A stretch of 64,000 bases of DNA, from positions 1-64,000 of the forward strand of contig CAYLJE010000002.1 in the NCBI GenBank assembly GCA_964383915.1, in the 5' to 3' direction. Of the stretch, positions 42,248-51,957 are shown one piece after another. Both the position numbers and the translations under genes were made by a program. The DNA is from DRPN01 sp964383915. Lineage in GTDB: Bacteria; Bacteroidota; Bacteroidia; Bacteroidales; VadinHA17. The notes under the pieces were generated by a model. That model made no database searches, was not told the DNA's origin, and saw only the letters and a list, made by a program, of their open reading frames with translations. The number at the start of each line of letters is the position of its first letter. The first letter of the stretch is position 1.

Positions 42248-43282
42248 ATGGAATATACGGTTCAAATGATTGCAGATCTTTTGAAGGGGGAAGTAGTTGG
42301 AGACGGAGATCAGATGTTACATGGTTTTGGAAAAATAGAAGAAGCCAAACGCGGGGAACTTACTTTTTTATCAAATCCGGCATATACAAAATATGTATAT
42401 ACCACTCAGGCTACGGCGATTCTGGTAAATCGTGATTTTGTCCCTGATAAGCCGGTAATCCCTGCGCTGATCCATGTAGATAATGCTTATGAATCACTGG
42501 CCAAATTACTTACATTGGTTGAACAAAATAAAGTGGTACCTGCAGAAATTCATACACTGGCCTATCTTGAAGATGGGGTTCATACCGGGGAAGATGTATA
42601 TATTGGTCCTTTTGCTTATGTGGGGAAAAATGTGAATATTGGGAAAAATGTACGCATTTATCCTCATGTGTATGTAGGAGATGATGTCCGTATAGGTGAA
42701 GGTTCTGTTCTTTATCCGGGGGTTAAGATTTATCCGGAATGTGTCATTGGCAATCATTGTATTCTTCATGCAGGAAGTGTTATTGGATCGGATGGCTTTG
42801 GTTTTGCTCCTACCACGGGAAATGAATATGAAAAAATTCCGCAGATCGGAATCGTAGAGCTGGAGGATGATGTGGAAATCGGGGCCAACGTTACCATTGA
42901 CAGAGCGACGATGGGTCGTACACTCATTAAAAGGGGTGTTAAATTAGATAACCTGATACAAATCGGCCATAATGTGGAGGTAGGTGAGCATACGGTTATA
43001 GCCGCCCAGACAGGAATCGCCGGTTCTACAAAGGTTGGGAAAGATTGTATGTTTGGAGGACAGGTGGGGATTAGCGGACATCTCAGGATAGCTGACGGGG
43101 TGAAGATCGCAGCAAAAACCGGCGTGCCTTCTTCGGTGAAAAAAGAAAATCTTATCATCGAAGGAATTCCGGCAATGCCAAAACTGGATTACCAGAGGTC
43201 TTTTATTTATTTTAAAAAACTTCCTGAACTGGTAAGGCGACTGGATGAATTGGAAAGAAAACTGGAAAATAAATCACAATAA
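42248..43282 (+). CDS. lpxD: UDP-3-O-acylglucosamine N-acyltransferase
   Basis: Third step of lipid A synthesis: adds the N-linked hydroxyacyl chain. 344 residues with an N-terminal uridine-binding domain, a long left-handed beta helix of hexapeptide repeats (IGxxVxI-type, about 110-290) and a C-terminal helix. The catalytic base is His241 in LIQIGHNVEVGE (His239 in E. coli). Followed after 127 bases by lpxC-fabZ, which has its own candidate promoter. Confidence 0.97.
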   Translation: MEYTVQMIADLLKGEVVGDGDQMLHGFGKIEEAKRGELTFLSNPAYTKYVYTTQATAILVNRDFVPDKPVIPALIHVDNAYESLAKLLTLVEQNKVVPAEIHTLAYLEDGVHTGEDVYIGPFAYVGKNVNIGKNVRIYPHVYVGDDVRIGEGSVLYPGVKIYPECVIGNHCILHAGSVIGSDGFGFAPTTGNEYEKIPQIGIVELEDDVEIGANVTIDRATMGRTLIKRGVKLDNLIQIGHNVEVGEHTVIAAQTGIAGSTKVGKDCMFGGQVGISGHLRIADGVKIAAKTGVPSSVKKENLIIEGIPAMPKLDYQRSFIYFKKLPELVRRLDELERKLENKSQ

Positions 43283-43350
43283 CAAGAACCGCTTGTTCAT
43301 TGTGTACGGTCTGGAAATCATTATATTACAGGAAATTGAAGCACGAGAAT

Positions 43351-43377
43351 TTTGTTTTTTTGAATTTTTGTATCTTG
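43351..43377 (+). promoter_or_regulatory. candidate lpxC-fabZ promoter
   Basis: TTTG at 43351-43354 and TATCTTG at 43371-43377, separated by 16 bases, resemble the Bacteroidota -33 and -7 elements. The start codon is 33 bases downstream. Confidence 0.4.
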
Positions 43378-43409
43378 CGCCCGATTTAGTAATTAAAGAC
43401 AAATGATCT

Positions 43410-44816
43410 ATGGTGGAATTACAAAAAACATTAAAAAGTGAGGTTTCCCTTTCCGGAAATGGATTGCATAGCGGAATACATGTGACGTTAACCTTTAAAC
43501 CAGCCCCGGCCAATTATGGATACGTTTTCATAAGAAAAGACCTTCCCGGTGAGCCATCCATTAAAGCCCTGGCTGAGCATGTGGCAGAAACAGTCAGAGG
43601 GACAACTCTCGAGCAAAACAATGCCCGGGTAGCTACTATTGAACATGTACTGGCAGCACTGAACGGGATGAACATAGACAATGCCCTGATTGAGTTAGAC
43701 GGGCCCGAAGCTCCTATAATGGATGGGAGCTCACTGAAATATGTTGAAGCGATCAAAAAAGCCGGAGTTATTGAGTTAGAGGAAGAAAAGGATTATTTTG
43801 TCGTAAAGGAGAAAATCGCTTATTCCGATGAAGAACAGGGTGTGGATTTGATGATCTACCCGGATGATCATTTGAGCATCAATGTTTTAATAGATTATAA
43901 CTCAAGGGTCCTCGGGAACCAGTATGCTATATTAAATCATCGGAAAGATTTTGAGAAGGATATTGCCATGTCACGGACTTTTGTGTTTTTTCACGAGTTG
44001 GAAGGACTGGCCAGGCAAAACAAAATCAAGGGAGGGAATCTGGATAATGCCATTGTGATTCTGGACAGAAAGGTAGAACAAGCTGAAATTGACCGGATAG
44101 CGGATATATTTCACAAACCTCATATTAAAGCCAACTCGGAAGGAGTTCTAAATAATATTGACCTTCATTTTCCAAATGAACCGGCCCGTCATAAACTGCT
44201 TGACCTGATGGGCGATATTGCATTGGTGGGAAAACCCCTGAAAGGAAAGATCGTGGCCACACGACCCGGACATACGGCAAATGCTGAATTTGCGAGAATG
44301 ATACGTCGGACAATCAAAAAAGAAAAAGCGCAAAAGGATATTCCTGTTTATAACCCCAATGTGCCACCGGTTATGGATATAATGGAAATACGTACCAAAT
44401 TACCTCACAGATATCCTTTTCTTCTGGTGGATAAAATACTTCATCTAGATAAAGAAAGTGTGATTGGTTTAAAAAATCTTACATATGATGAGTTGTTTTT
44501 TCAGGGGCATTTTCCGGAAGAACCATTGATGCCCGGGGTACTGCAAATTGAGTTCATGGCTCAGGTGGGAGGCATGCTGGTACTTCAGTCAGTTCCCAAT
44601 CCGGAAAATTACTCTACTTATTTTTTGAGAATTGATAAAGTTAAATTTAAAAATAAAGTAATTCCCGGGGATACCCTTATTGCAAAACTGGTTTTGACAA
44701 GCCCCATGAGGCATGGGATTGTAAGTGTGTTTGGACAAGCATTCGTGGGAAATAAGTTGATTGTGGAAGGAGAAATGACAGCCCAAATATATCAAAACAA
44801 GAAGAATGATTCATAA
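43410..44816 (+). CDS. lpxC-fabZ: bifunctional UDP-3-O-acyl-N-acetylglucosamine deacetylase / 3-hydroxyacyl-ACP dehydratase
   Basis: 468-residue fusion, a Bacteroidota hallmark. The LpxC part (about 1-305) has zinc ligands His79, His261 and Asp265 and catalytic His288 in RPGHTAN; it commits the cell to lipid A synthesis. The FabZ part (about 320-468) has LPHRYPFLLVDKIL and the catalytic pair His367 (GHFPEEP) and Glu381 (VLQIEFMAQ), dehydrating 3-hydroxyacyl-ACP in fatty acid synthesis. The fusion links the two pathways that compete for 3-hydroxyacyl-ACP. The lpxA start overlaps its 3' end by 11 bases. Confidence 0.97.
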   Translation: MVELQKTLKSEVSLSGNGLHSGIHVTLTFKPAPANYGYVFIRKDLPGEPSIKALAEHVAETVRGTTLEQNNARVATIEHVLAALNGMNIDNALIELDGPEAPIMDGSSLKYVEAIKKAGVIELEEEKDYFVVKEKIAYSDEEQGVDLMIYPDDHLSINVLIDYNSRVLGNQYAILNHRKDFEKDIAMSRTFVFFHELEGLARQNKIKGGNLDNAIVILDRKVEQAEIDRIADIFHKPHIKANSEGVLNNIDLHFPNEPARHKLLDLMGDIALVGKPLKGKIVATRPGHTANAEFARMIRRTIKKEKAQKDIPVYNPNVPPVMDIMEIRTKLPHRYPFLLVDKILHLDKESVIGLKNLTYDELFFQGHFPEEPLMPGVLQIEFMAQVGGMLVLQSVPNPENYSTYFLRIDKVKFKNKVIPGDTLIAKLVLTSPMRHGIVSVFGQAFVGNKLIVEGEMTAQIYQNKKNDS

Positions 44817-45582
44817 ACTGGCAGATATTCACCCCCATGCTTTAATCGGTAAAAATGTTTCCATCGGACCTTTTAGTTCGATTGCCGATGATGTACAAAT
44901 TGGAAATAGTACCTGGATAGGTCCAAGTGTTACCATTATGGAAGGGACACGTATCGGCAAGAACTGTCGTGTTTTTCCCGGAGCAGTTATTGGGGCCATC
45001 CCTCAGGATATGAAGTTTGAAGGAGAAAAAACGACGGTAGAAATCGGAGATGATACCACTGTTCGTGAATTTGTTACCATAAACAGGGGAACAAAAGCTG
45101 CCTGGAAAACAGTAGTAGGGAACCATACCCTGTTAATGGCCTATGTCCACATCGCTCACGACTGTGATATAGGAAACCATTGCATTCTTGTAAATAATAC
45201 TACTCTGGCAGGAGAGGTGAAAGTACATGATTGGGCTATTCTCTCCGGGGCCACCCTGGTCCATCAATTTGTACATATAGGGGTTCATGTGATTGTGGGA
45301 GGAGGTGCAAAAGTGAGAAAAGATGTGCCTCCTTATGTTAAAGCCGATCGTGAACCGCTCAGTTATATGGGCGTGAATTCAGTGGGTCTTCGTCGCCGGG
45401 GTTTTTCCAATGAGAAAATTAATGAAATCCTGGACATCTATCGTACTATCTTTCTGAAAGGTCTGACAGTATCCCAGGCACTGGAGGTTATCGAACAAGA
45501 TTACCAACCTTCGACAGAACGGGATGAGATACTTACTTTTATTAAAAACTCAAACCGCGGGATTATTCGCAGCAGCGTGTAA
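44806..45582 (+). CDS. lpxA: acyl-ACP--UDP-N-acetylglucosamine O-acyltransferase
   Basis: First enzyme of lipid A synthesis. 258 residues: a left-handed beta helix of hexapeptide repeats up to about 185, then a helical C-terminal domain. The catalytic His118 lies in YVHIAHDCDIGNH (His125 in E. coli). Overlaps lpxC-fabZ by 11 bases, so the lipid A genes are read D, C-Z, A. Confidence 0.97.
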   Translation: MIHKLADIHPHALIGKNVSIGPFSSIADDVQIGNSTWIGPSVTIMEGTRIGKNCRVFPGAVIGAIPQDMKFEGEKTTVEIGDDTTVREFVTINRGTKAAWKTVVGNHTLLMAYVHIAHDCDIGNHCILVNNTTLAGEVKVHDWAILSGATLVHQFVHIGVHVIVGGGAKVRKDVPPYVKADREPLSYMGVNSVGLRRRGFSNEKINEILDIYRTIFLKGLTVSQALEVIEQDYQPSTERDEILTFIKNSNRGIIRSSV

Positions 45583-45668
45583 TTATATACCCCCTGTTAT
45601 CATATGGTTGACAGTTTAGCTCTATCTTAATACTTCGATCCTGCTTTGGATTTCAAACATTGACGATA

Positions 45669-46727
45669 TTATTCTTTTTTTTCTTGTTCCGGAAAGGAAT
45701 TCCACCCCTGTGCTTTCAAATCAATCTCTTCACCGGCATTTGTAACCAAATAGAAACCTTCGGAAATATCTGTCATAAAACCTATGGGATGGATCATGGT
45801 AGTTTTTCCAATTTTTTCAAAATCTGTTGCCGGCAGTGTAAATAACAATTCATAATCTTCTCCTCCGTTTAAGGCAGCAATGAATGGTTCTAACTGCATC
45901 TCTTCGGCCGTTGTGTATGTTTCCTGAACGATGGGTATCTTATCCTGATAAATGCGACATCCCGTTTCCGAATGATGACACAAATGTAACAAATCGGAGG
46001 AGAGACCGTCTGAAATATCAATCATCGAAGTAGGCCGTATTTGCTTTTCCCTGAAAAAACGAATGATATCACGCCGGGCTTCCGGCTTTAATTGTCGTCC
46101 AACAATATATTCATATTTTGAAAGATCAGGCTCAAAAGAGACATCTTCCTGAAATAGTTTATTTTCCCGTTTGAGTATCTGAAGCCCCATATAAGCCCCC
46201 CCCAGGTCTCCGGATACACAGATTACATCATGCTTCCCTGACCCACCGCGATATGTTAGTTCCTCTTTTGAAGCTCTTCCGATAGCAGTAATACTGATAA
46301 CCATCCCGGTATAGGAAGAAGTTGTGTCCCCCCCTACCAAATCCACCCCATATCGTTCACAGGCAAGACGGATCCCTTCATATAACGATTCGAGGTGTTC
46401 TACTTTGAATTTGCCGGAAATCCCTATGGAAACCGTAATCTGCCGGGGTTCGGCATTCATGGCATAAACGTCCGAGAGATTAACAACCACTGCTTTGTAC
46501 CCCAAGTGTTTAAGGGGGGTATACATTAGATCAAAATGAACTCCTTCCATTAACAAATCGGTGGTGATTACCATTTGCCGATTACGGGGAGAGATAACGG
46601 CTGCATCGTCCCCGATCCCTGTTTTTGTTTCGGCGTTCTTTAATGAAAATGACCGGGTCAAATGTGAAATTAATCCGAATTCACCATATTCAGAAATATC
46701 CGTTCCTTTATTGGTTGTAGAAAACAT
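45669..46727 (-). CDS. thiL: thiamine-monophosphate kinase
   Basis: Phosphorylates thiamine phosphate to thiamine diphosphate. 352 residues of the PurM/ThiL fold: N-terminal GIGDDAAVI, the metal/ATP segment LVGGDTTSS, and VSGDLGGAYMGLQ, then DISDGLSSDLLHLC. Convergent with lpxA and divergent from the suf operon. No TPP riboswitch-like leader was recognised in the 100 bases upstream. Confidence 0.94.
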   Translation of the reverse strand: MFSTTNKGTDISEYGEFGLISHLTRSFSLKNAETKTGIGDDAAVISPRNRQMVITTDLLMEGVHFDLMYTPLKHLGYKAVVVNLSDVYAMNAEPRQITVSIGISGKFKVEHLESLYEGIRLACERYGVDLVGGDTTSSYTGMVISITAIGRASKEELTYRGGSGKHDVICVSGDLGGAYMGLQILKRENKLFQEDVSFEPDLSKYEYIVGRQLKPEARRDIIRFFREKQIRPTSMIDISDGLSSDLLHLCHHSETGCRIYQDKIPIVQETYTTAEEMQLEPFIAALNGGEDYELLFTLPATDFEKIGKTTMIHPIGFMTDISEGFYLVTNAGEEIDLKAQGWNSFPEQEKKE

Positions 46728-46789
46728 TTTGATTTCCTGTTTCGGGTTTATTTATGACAAAAATATGATTAAGATAGTTGAAAAATATT

Positions 46790-46797
46790 TATCTTTG
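46790..46797 (+). promoter_or_regulatory. candidate suf operon -7 box
   Basis: TATCTTTG fits TAnnTTTG and lies 55 bases before the first sufB ATG. No clear -33 element; no obvious palindromic operator was seen. Confidence 0.4.
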
Positions 46798-46851
46798 CGC
46801 TCTTAATTAGATTAAGTAAAAATAAGATTCTTGTTTTTACGATACAAAGAT

Positions 46852-48303
46852 ATGGAAAAAGATCAGGATAAAATATTATTAAAAGAGGTAACGGAGAATG
46901 AATACAAGTATGGGTTTGTAACCAATATAGAGACTGATCAGTTGCCCAGAGGACTGAATGAGGAGATTGTCAGAGGAATATCCGGGAAGAATGAAGAACC
47001 TGATTTTATATTAAAATATCGTTTAAAGGCTTTCAGACATTGGTTGAAAATGGTGAAACCCCGTTGGGCCCACCTGCAGATACCTGATATTGATTTTCAG
47101 AATATTATCTATTATTCAGCCCCTAAGCAAAAACCTGCTTATGAGCGTCTGGAGGAAGTAGATCCGGAAATACTTAATACTTATGAGAGACTTGGCATCC
47201 CGCTGGAAGAACAAAAACATCTGACTGGTGTGGCTGTAGATGCCATCATGGATAGTGTTTCGGTAAAGACCACTTTTCAGGATATACTGGCTGAACTCGG
47301 AATTATTTTTTGTCCGATGGATGAAGCCATACGTAAGTATCCGGATCTTATCAGGAAATACATGGGGACTGTAATTCCTTATACTGACAATTATTATGCT
47401 GCACTCAATGCTGCTGTTTTTAGCGGGGGTTCTTTTTGCTATATCCCGAAAGGAGTACATTGTCCCATGGAACTTTCTTCCTATATCAGACTCAATGCTG
47501 CCGGAGTGGGTCAATTCGAACGATCATTGATTATTGCTGATGAAGACAGTTATGTGAGCTATTTGGAAGGATGTACTGCCCCGATACGGGATAAGATTCA
47601 GTTACATGCCGGTCTTGTTGAGCTGGTTGCTCTGGAAAATGCAGAAATAAAATTCTCCGGGATACAGAATTGGTACCCTGGTAATAAAGAAGGGAGAGGA
47701 GGGGTCTTTAATTTTGCCAATAAGCGGGGGATATGTAAAGGAAATCACTCTAAGATATTGTGGGTACTCATCTCGAATGGGTCGGCTATATCCTGGGAAT
47801 ATCCGAGTACAATATTAAAAGGAGATCATACCAGTTCAGAATTTTATTCAGTGGCGGTGACCAATAATTATCAACAAGCGGATACTGGAAGCAAAATGAT
47901 ACATATTGGAAAAAACACGAGCAGTACAATTGTTTCCAAAGGGATATCTGCCGGATATGGCAGTAATAGTTATCGGGGATTGGTTAAAGTGTCAGAAGGG
48001 GCAGAAAATGCAAGAAATTTTTCGCAATGTGATTCGCTACTTATAGGATCCCGGTGTGATGCAGATACTTTTCCCTATATTGAGGTGGGCAATAACTCAG
48101 CCATCGTTGAACATGAAGCAACTACTTCGAAAATAGGGGAAGATCAGATCTTTTATTTCAATCAGCGTGGGATCTCTTCAGCAGATGCCATTGAGATGAT
48201 TGTTACAGGATATGCGCAGGACGTGCTGGAGAAGCTGCCAATGGAATTTGCCCTTGAGGCTCGTAAGCTCTTGCAGATTAGTCTGGAAGGGAGCATCGGA
48301 TAA
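46852..48303 (+). CDS. sufB: SufB-family Fe-S cluster scaffold, divergent copy
   Basis: 483 residues from ATG 46852 (an upstream in-frame TTG at 46831 is unlikely). Clearly a SufB: it keeps Cys241 (LEGCTAP), Cys393 (SQCDSLL) and the HE pair at 421-422. It differs from canonical SufB where conservation is normally near total: SKILWVLISNGSAISWEYPS instead of SKISWTQVETGSAITWKYPS, RCDADTFPY instead of NCGAHTFPY, and FYFNQRG instead of FYCNQRG. It is followed after 25 bases by a canonical paralogue. It may be a specialised or regulatory scaffold subunit; the symbol denotes the family. Confidence 0.9.
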   Translation: MEKDQDKILLKEVTENEYKYGFVTNIETDQLPRGLNEEIVRGISGKNEEPDFILKYRLKAFRHWLKMVKPRWAHLQIPDIDFQNIIYYSAPKQKPAYERLEEVDPEILNTYERLGIPLEEQKHLTGVAVDAIMDSVSVKTTFQDILAELGIIFCPMDEAIRKYPDLIRKYMGTVIPYTDNYYAALNAAVFSGGSFCYIPKGVHCPMELSSYIRLNAAGVGQFERSLIIADEDSYVSYLEGCTAPIRDKIQLHAGLVELVALENAEIKFSGIQNWYPGNKEGRGGVFNFANKRGICKGNHSKILWVLISNGSAISWEYPSTILKGDHTSSEFYSVAVTNNYQQADTGSKMIHIGKNTSSTIVSKGISAGYGSNSYRGLVKVSEGAENARNFSQCDSLLIGSRCDADTFPYIEVGNNSAIVEHEATTSKIGEDQIFYFNQRGISSADAIEMIVTGYAQDVLEKLPMEFALEARKLLQISLEGSIG

Positions 48304-48328
48304 TTTATTTCTTTAAGCTGGATAGGAT

Positions 48329-49777
48329 ATGGAGAAAAAACAGAATAAGATAATACAGAATATCACAGAGAATGATTACAAATATGGATTTGTAACGGAT
48401 ATTGGGGCTGAGCCATTTCCTAAAGGATTGGACGAGCATGTTGTGCGGGAGATATGGAAAAGAAAAAAGGAACCTGACTTTATGTTGGATTTTCGTTTGA
48501 AAGCTTTCCGGCAATGGCAAAATATGGAAATGCCCCATTGGGCACATCTGAAAATACCGGAAATTGATTATCAGGATATAATCTATTATTCTGTGCCTAC
48601 CCGGAAAAAAACTCAGGGAAATATGGAGGAGATAGATCCCGAACTGCTCAGTACCTTTGAGAAGTTGGGCATCCCGTTGGAAGAGCAAAAAAAATTAGTC
48701 GGAGTAGCCGTTGATGCGGTGATGGATAGCGCCTCGGTAAAGACTACTTTTCAGGAAACACTGGCCGAACAGGGAATCATTTTTTGTTCGATGAGCGATG
48801 CTATTCGTAACTATCCTGACTTGGTGCGAAAATACATAGGAAGCGTGGTCCCATACACGGATAATTATTTTGCAGCGCTTAACTCGGCTGTATTCGGAGA
48901 TGGTTCTTTCTGTTATATTCCCAAAGGGGTCCGTTGTCCAATGGAACTATCCACTTATTTCCGGATCAATGCAGCGAATACCGGGCAATTTGAGCGAACG
49001 TTGATCATAGCGAATGAGGACAGTTACGTTAGTTATCTGGAGGGATGTACTGCTCCCATGCGGGATGAAAATCAGCTTCATGCCGCCATTGTGGAGATTA
49101 TTGCTATGGATAATGCGGAGGTAAAATATTCTACGGTACAAAACTGGTACCCGGGAGATAAAAAAGGCAAAGGAGGGATATTTAACTTTGTGACAAAAAG
49201 GGGAGTATGCAAAGGGAGTTACTCTAAAATCTCCTGGACTCAGGTGGAAACAGGCTCTGCTATAACCTGGAAATATCCGAGTACCATTCTGAAAGGGGAT
49301 CACTCCACAGCCGAATTTTATTCCGTCGCAGTAACCAACAATTACCAGCAGGCAGATACCGGAACCAAGATGATACACATCGGTAAAAACACAAAAAGCA
49401 CGATTGTCTCCAAGGGAATATCCGCCGGCTTCAGCAATAACAGTTACCGGGGGCTTGTTAAAGTCGTCAAGGTAGCAGAACATGCACGGAACTATTCCCA
49501 GTGTGATTCCCTGTTGATTGGGGACCAGTGTGGGGCTCATACGTTTCCTTATCTGGACGCGGACAATAAGACAGCCGTCGTGGAACATGAAGCAACTACT
49601 TCCAAGATCGGCGAAGATCAGATTTTCTATTGTAACCAGCGTGGAATATCTACAGAAGATGCCATTGGTATGATTGTAAACGGTTATGCCCGTGAAGTAT
49701 TGAATAAACTTCCGATGGAATTTGCTGTAGAAGCGCAGAAACTCCTCCAAATTAGTCTGGAAGGAAGCGTGGGATAA
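48329..49777 (+). CDS. sufB: Fe-S cluster assembly scaffold SufB, canonical copy
   Basis: 482-residue core subunit of the SufBC2D scaffold. Key positions are all present: Cys240 (EGCTAP), Cys392 (QCDSLLIG), Cys401 and His404 (QCGAHTFPY), His420-Glu421 (EHEATTS) and FYCNQRG. The SKISWTQVETGSAITWKYPS segment is exactly the family form. By eye it is roughly two-thirds identical to the preceding copy over its full length, so the pair arose by tandem duplication. sufC starts 30 bases later. Confidence 0.96.
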   Translation: MEKKQNKIIQNITENDYKYGFVTDIGAEPFPKGLDEHVVREIWKRKKEPDFMLDFRLKAFRQWQNMEMPHWAHLKIPEIDYQDIIYYSVPTRKKTQGNMEEIDPELLSTFEKLGIPLEEQKKLVGVAVDAVMDSASVKTTFQETLAEQGIIFCSMSDAIRNYPDLVRKYIGSVVPYTDNYFAALNSAVFGDGSFCYIPKGVRCPMELSTYFRINAANTGQFERTLIIANEDSYVSYLEGCTAPMRDENQLHAAIVEIIAMDNAEVKYSTVQNWYPGDKKGKGGIFNFVTKRGVCKGSYSKISWTQVETGSAITWKYPSTILKGDHSTAEFYSVAVTNNYQQADTGTKMIHIGKNTKSTIVSKGISAGFSNNSYRGLVKVVKVAEHARNYSQCDSLLIGDQCGAHTFPYLDADNKTAVVEHEATTSKIGEDQIFYCNQRGISTEDAIGMIVNGYAREVLNKLPMEFAVEAQKLLQISLEGSVG

Positions 49778-49807
49778 AAAATGTTATAGATTTTAAAACT
49801 TACTTAT

Positions 49808-50578
49808 ATGTTAGAGATAAAAGATTTACATGGAAAAATAGAAGGGAAGGAAATATTGAAGGGGATTGATCTGAAAGTAAATCCCGGAGAAGTGCATGCC
49901 ATTATGGGGCCAAATGGGTCGGGGAAAAGTACCCTGGCATCGACAATCGTTGGAAGGGATTATGTTGAGATCACGGAAGGAAAGATCCTTTATTTCGGAG
50001 AAGATCTGACACTACTGACTCCGGAGGAACGGGCCCTGAAAGGAATTTTTCTGAGTTTTCAGTATCCGGTGGAAATCCCGGGGGTGAGTATGGTTAATTT
50101 TCTTCGGGCAGCCGTCAATGAACAACGGAAATATCGGAGAGAGCAGCCGATGTCACCGTCCGATTTCCTAAAGATGATGCGGGAAAAGAAAAAACTTGTA
50201 GGTATTGACTCAGGCCTTACCACCCGTTCGGTAAATGAGGGATTCTCCGGTGGTGAAAAAAAGAAAAACGAGATTTTTCAGATGGCCATACTGGAGCCGC
50301 GTCTGGCCATTCTTGATGAAACGGACTCCGGTTTGGATATTGATGCTTTGCGCGTTGTGGCACAGGGAGTCAATGCGCTGAAACGACCGGATAATGCTAC
50401 CATTGTTATTACCCATTACCAGCGTCTGCTGAATTATATCGTACCGGATTTTGTACATGTTCTTTATAAAGGGAAAATTATAAAATCTGGTGGAAAAGAC
50501 CTGGCATTGGTTCTGGAAGAAAAAGGATATGACTGGTTGAGAGAAGATTATGAAAACAGTTTGAACAAGTTGCTATGA
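49808..50578 (+). CDS. sufC: Fe-S cluster assembly ATPase SufC
   Basis: ABC-type ATPase that drives conformational change in SufBD. 256 residues: Walker A GPNGSGKST (about 35-43), Q-loop LSFQYPVEIPGVS, signature FSGGEKKKNEI and Walker B LAILDETDSGLD, the SufC-specific form. Its stop overlaps the sufD start (ATGA). Confidence 0.97.
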   Translation: MLEIKDLHGKIEGKEILKGIDLKVNPGEVHAIMGPNGSGKSTLASTIVGRDYVEITEGKILYFGEDLTLLTPEERALKGIFLSFQYPVEIPGVSMVNFLRAAVNEQRKYRREQPMSPSDFLKMMREKKKLVGIDSGLTTRSVNEGFSGGEKKKNEIFQMAILEPRLAILDETDSGLDIDALRVVAQGVNALKRPDNATIVITHYQRLLNYIVPDFVHVLYKGKIIKSGGKDLALVLEEKGYDWLREDYENSLNKLL

Positions 50579-51945
50579 TGTTGGTAGAAAAGGTATTGCC
50601 CGCAAATCCTGATATCAGGATACTGAAACGCTTTGAATCCTTGGCACGGGGGGATAAGGTAGATCCTTTACTGGATCCCATCCGTAGAAGAGCCACGGAA
50701 CAATTTATGAAGATAGGTATTCCGGGTAGAAAAGACGAAAATTATAAATACACGGATATACGTAAGGTAATGGGGAAAAAGTATGAGCCTTTGCTGACCC
50801 CCTATCATCGTGATTTCAGACTCGAAGAAATATTCCGGTGCGATATTCTTTCACTGAATACACATTTTTTCACGGTGCTTAATGGCTTCTTTTTTGAAAA
50901 ACAGAAGACCCTGACGGAACTTCCCGGTGGTGTGTTGGCAGGAGGGTTCAGACAGGCTCTCCGGCAGGTTCCCGAATTGATGAAACCTTATCTGGACCAA
51001 TACAGCCAAGAAAGCATGGATGGTCTGGTAGCGCTGAACAGAGCTTTTGCTTCAGACGGTTTTTTCTTGTATGTCCCTGAGGACGTTGTGATGGACAAAC
51101 CCGTGCAGGTGGTCAATCTCATCAAAAGTGATCAGGATATTATGGTTCAACACAGGAGTCTGGTAATCATTGGGAAAAATGCACAAGCCAGTCTGTTGAT
51201 CTGTGATCACGCATTGTCTGAAAAGAATTTTTTGTCTAATGCCCTGACGGAAATCTACATGGAAGAGAATAGTTCATTGCAGATGACCAAGTTGCAAAAT
51301 GAACATAATTCTATGTCAGATATCTCACATCTGTTTATTAGTCAGGAAAAAAACAGCAGGGTTTGGACCAATACCGTATCCTTGCATGGAGGGATGATAC
51401 GGAATAATATGAATGTGCGTCTGCAGGGAGAAGGCGCAGAAAACCATGCTTTTGGGTTATTTCTGATGGACAGAAATCAACATGTGGACAATTCGGTGTT
51501 CATTGATCATGTTGTTCCGCACTGTTTTAGTAACCAGTTATACAAAGGAGTACTTGACGATGAGGCTACGGGCGCCTTTGAAGGAAAAATACTGGTCCGT
51601 CCCCATGCCCAGAAAACCGAGGCATATCAGGTGAATAAAAATATCCTGCTCACCGACAATGCAAAGATGAATATAAAACCACAACTGGAAATCTATGCCG
51701 ATGATGTGAAATGCACTCATGGCGCGACGATAGGACAGTTGGATGAAGAAGCTATGTTTTATTTGCGTTCGCGTGGTATCCCTGAGAATGAGGCCCGGTT
51801 ACTTTTAATGTATGCTTTTGCGCACGAAGTGATCAGAGAGATCAAAATTGAGCCGCTGCAAGACCGGATCCGTGAGCTGGTGGATAAAAGATTGCGGGGG
51901 GAACTTCCCCGGTGTCATACCTGTCTGGTTGATTATGAGAACTAA
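50575..51945 (+). CDS. sufD: Fe-S cluster assembly protein SufD
   Basis: SufB-related partner in the SufBC2D complex. 456 residues. The N-terminal part is variable and the C-terminal beta-helix domain has VFIDHVVPHCFSNQLYKGVL, ILVRPHAQKTEAYQ and IYADDVKCTHGATIGQLDE, the last two being diagnostic of SufD. The His of CTHGAT is the counterpart of the residue that shares cluster assembly with SufB. Starts with two ATGs overlapping the sufC stop. Confidence 0.95.
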   Translation: MMLVEKVLPANPDIRILKRFESLARGDKVDPLLDPIRRRATEQFMKIGIPGRKDENYKYTDIRKVMGKKYEPLLTPYHRDFRLEEIFRCDILSLNTHFFTVLNGFFFEKQKTLTELPGGVLAGGFRQALRQVPELMKPYLDQYSQESMDGLVALNRAFASDGFFLYVPEDVVMDKPVQVVNLIKSDQDIMVQHRSLVIIGKNAQASLLICDHALSEKNFLSNALTEIYMEENSSLQMTKLQNEHNSMSDISHLFISQEKNSRVWTNTVSLHGGMIRNNMNVRLQGEGAENHAFGLFLMDRNQHVDNSVFIDHVVPHCFSNQLYKGVLDDEATGAFEGKILVRPHAQKTEAYQVNKNILLTDNAKMNIKPQLEIYADDVKCTHGATIGQLDEEAMFYLRSRGIPENEARLLLMYAFAHEVIREIKIEPLQDRIRELVDKRLRGELPRCHTCLVDYEN

Positions 51946-51957
51946 AAAACCTGTTAT

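Noticed and set aside
46728..46851. Possible TPP riboswitch for thiL or Fur/IscR-type operator for suf
   Set aside because: No THI-box sequence or clear palindrome was found; only a -7-like box for the suf side.
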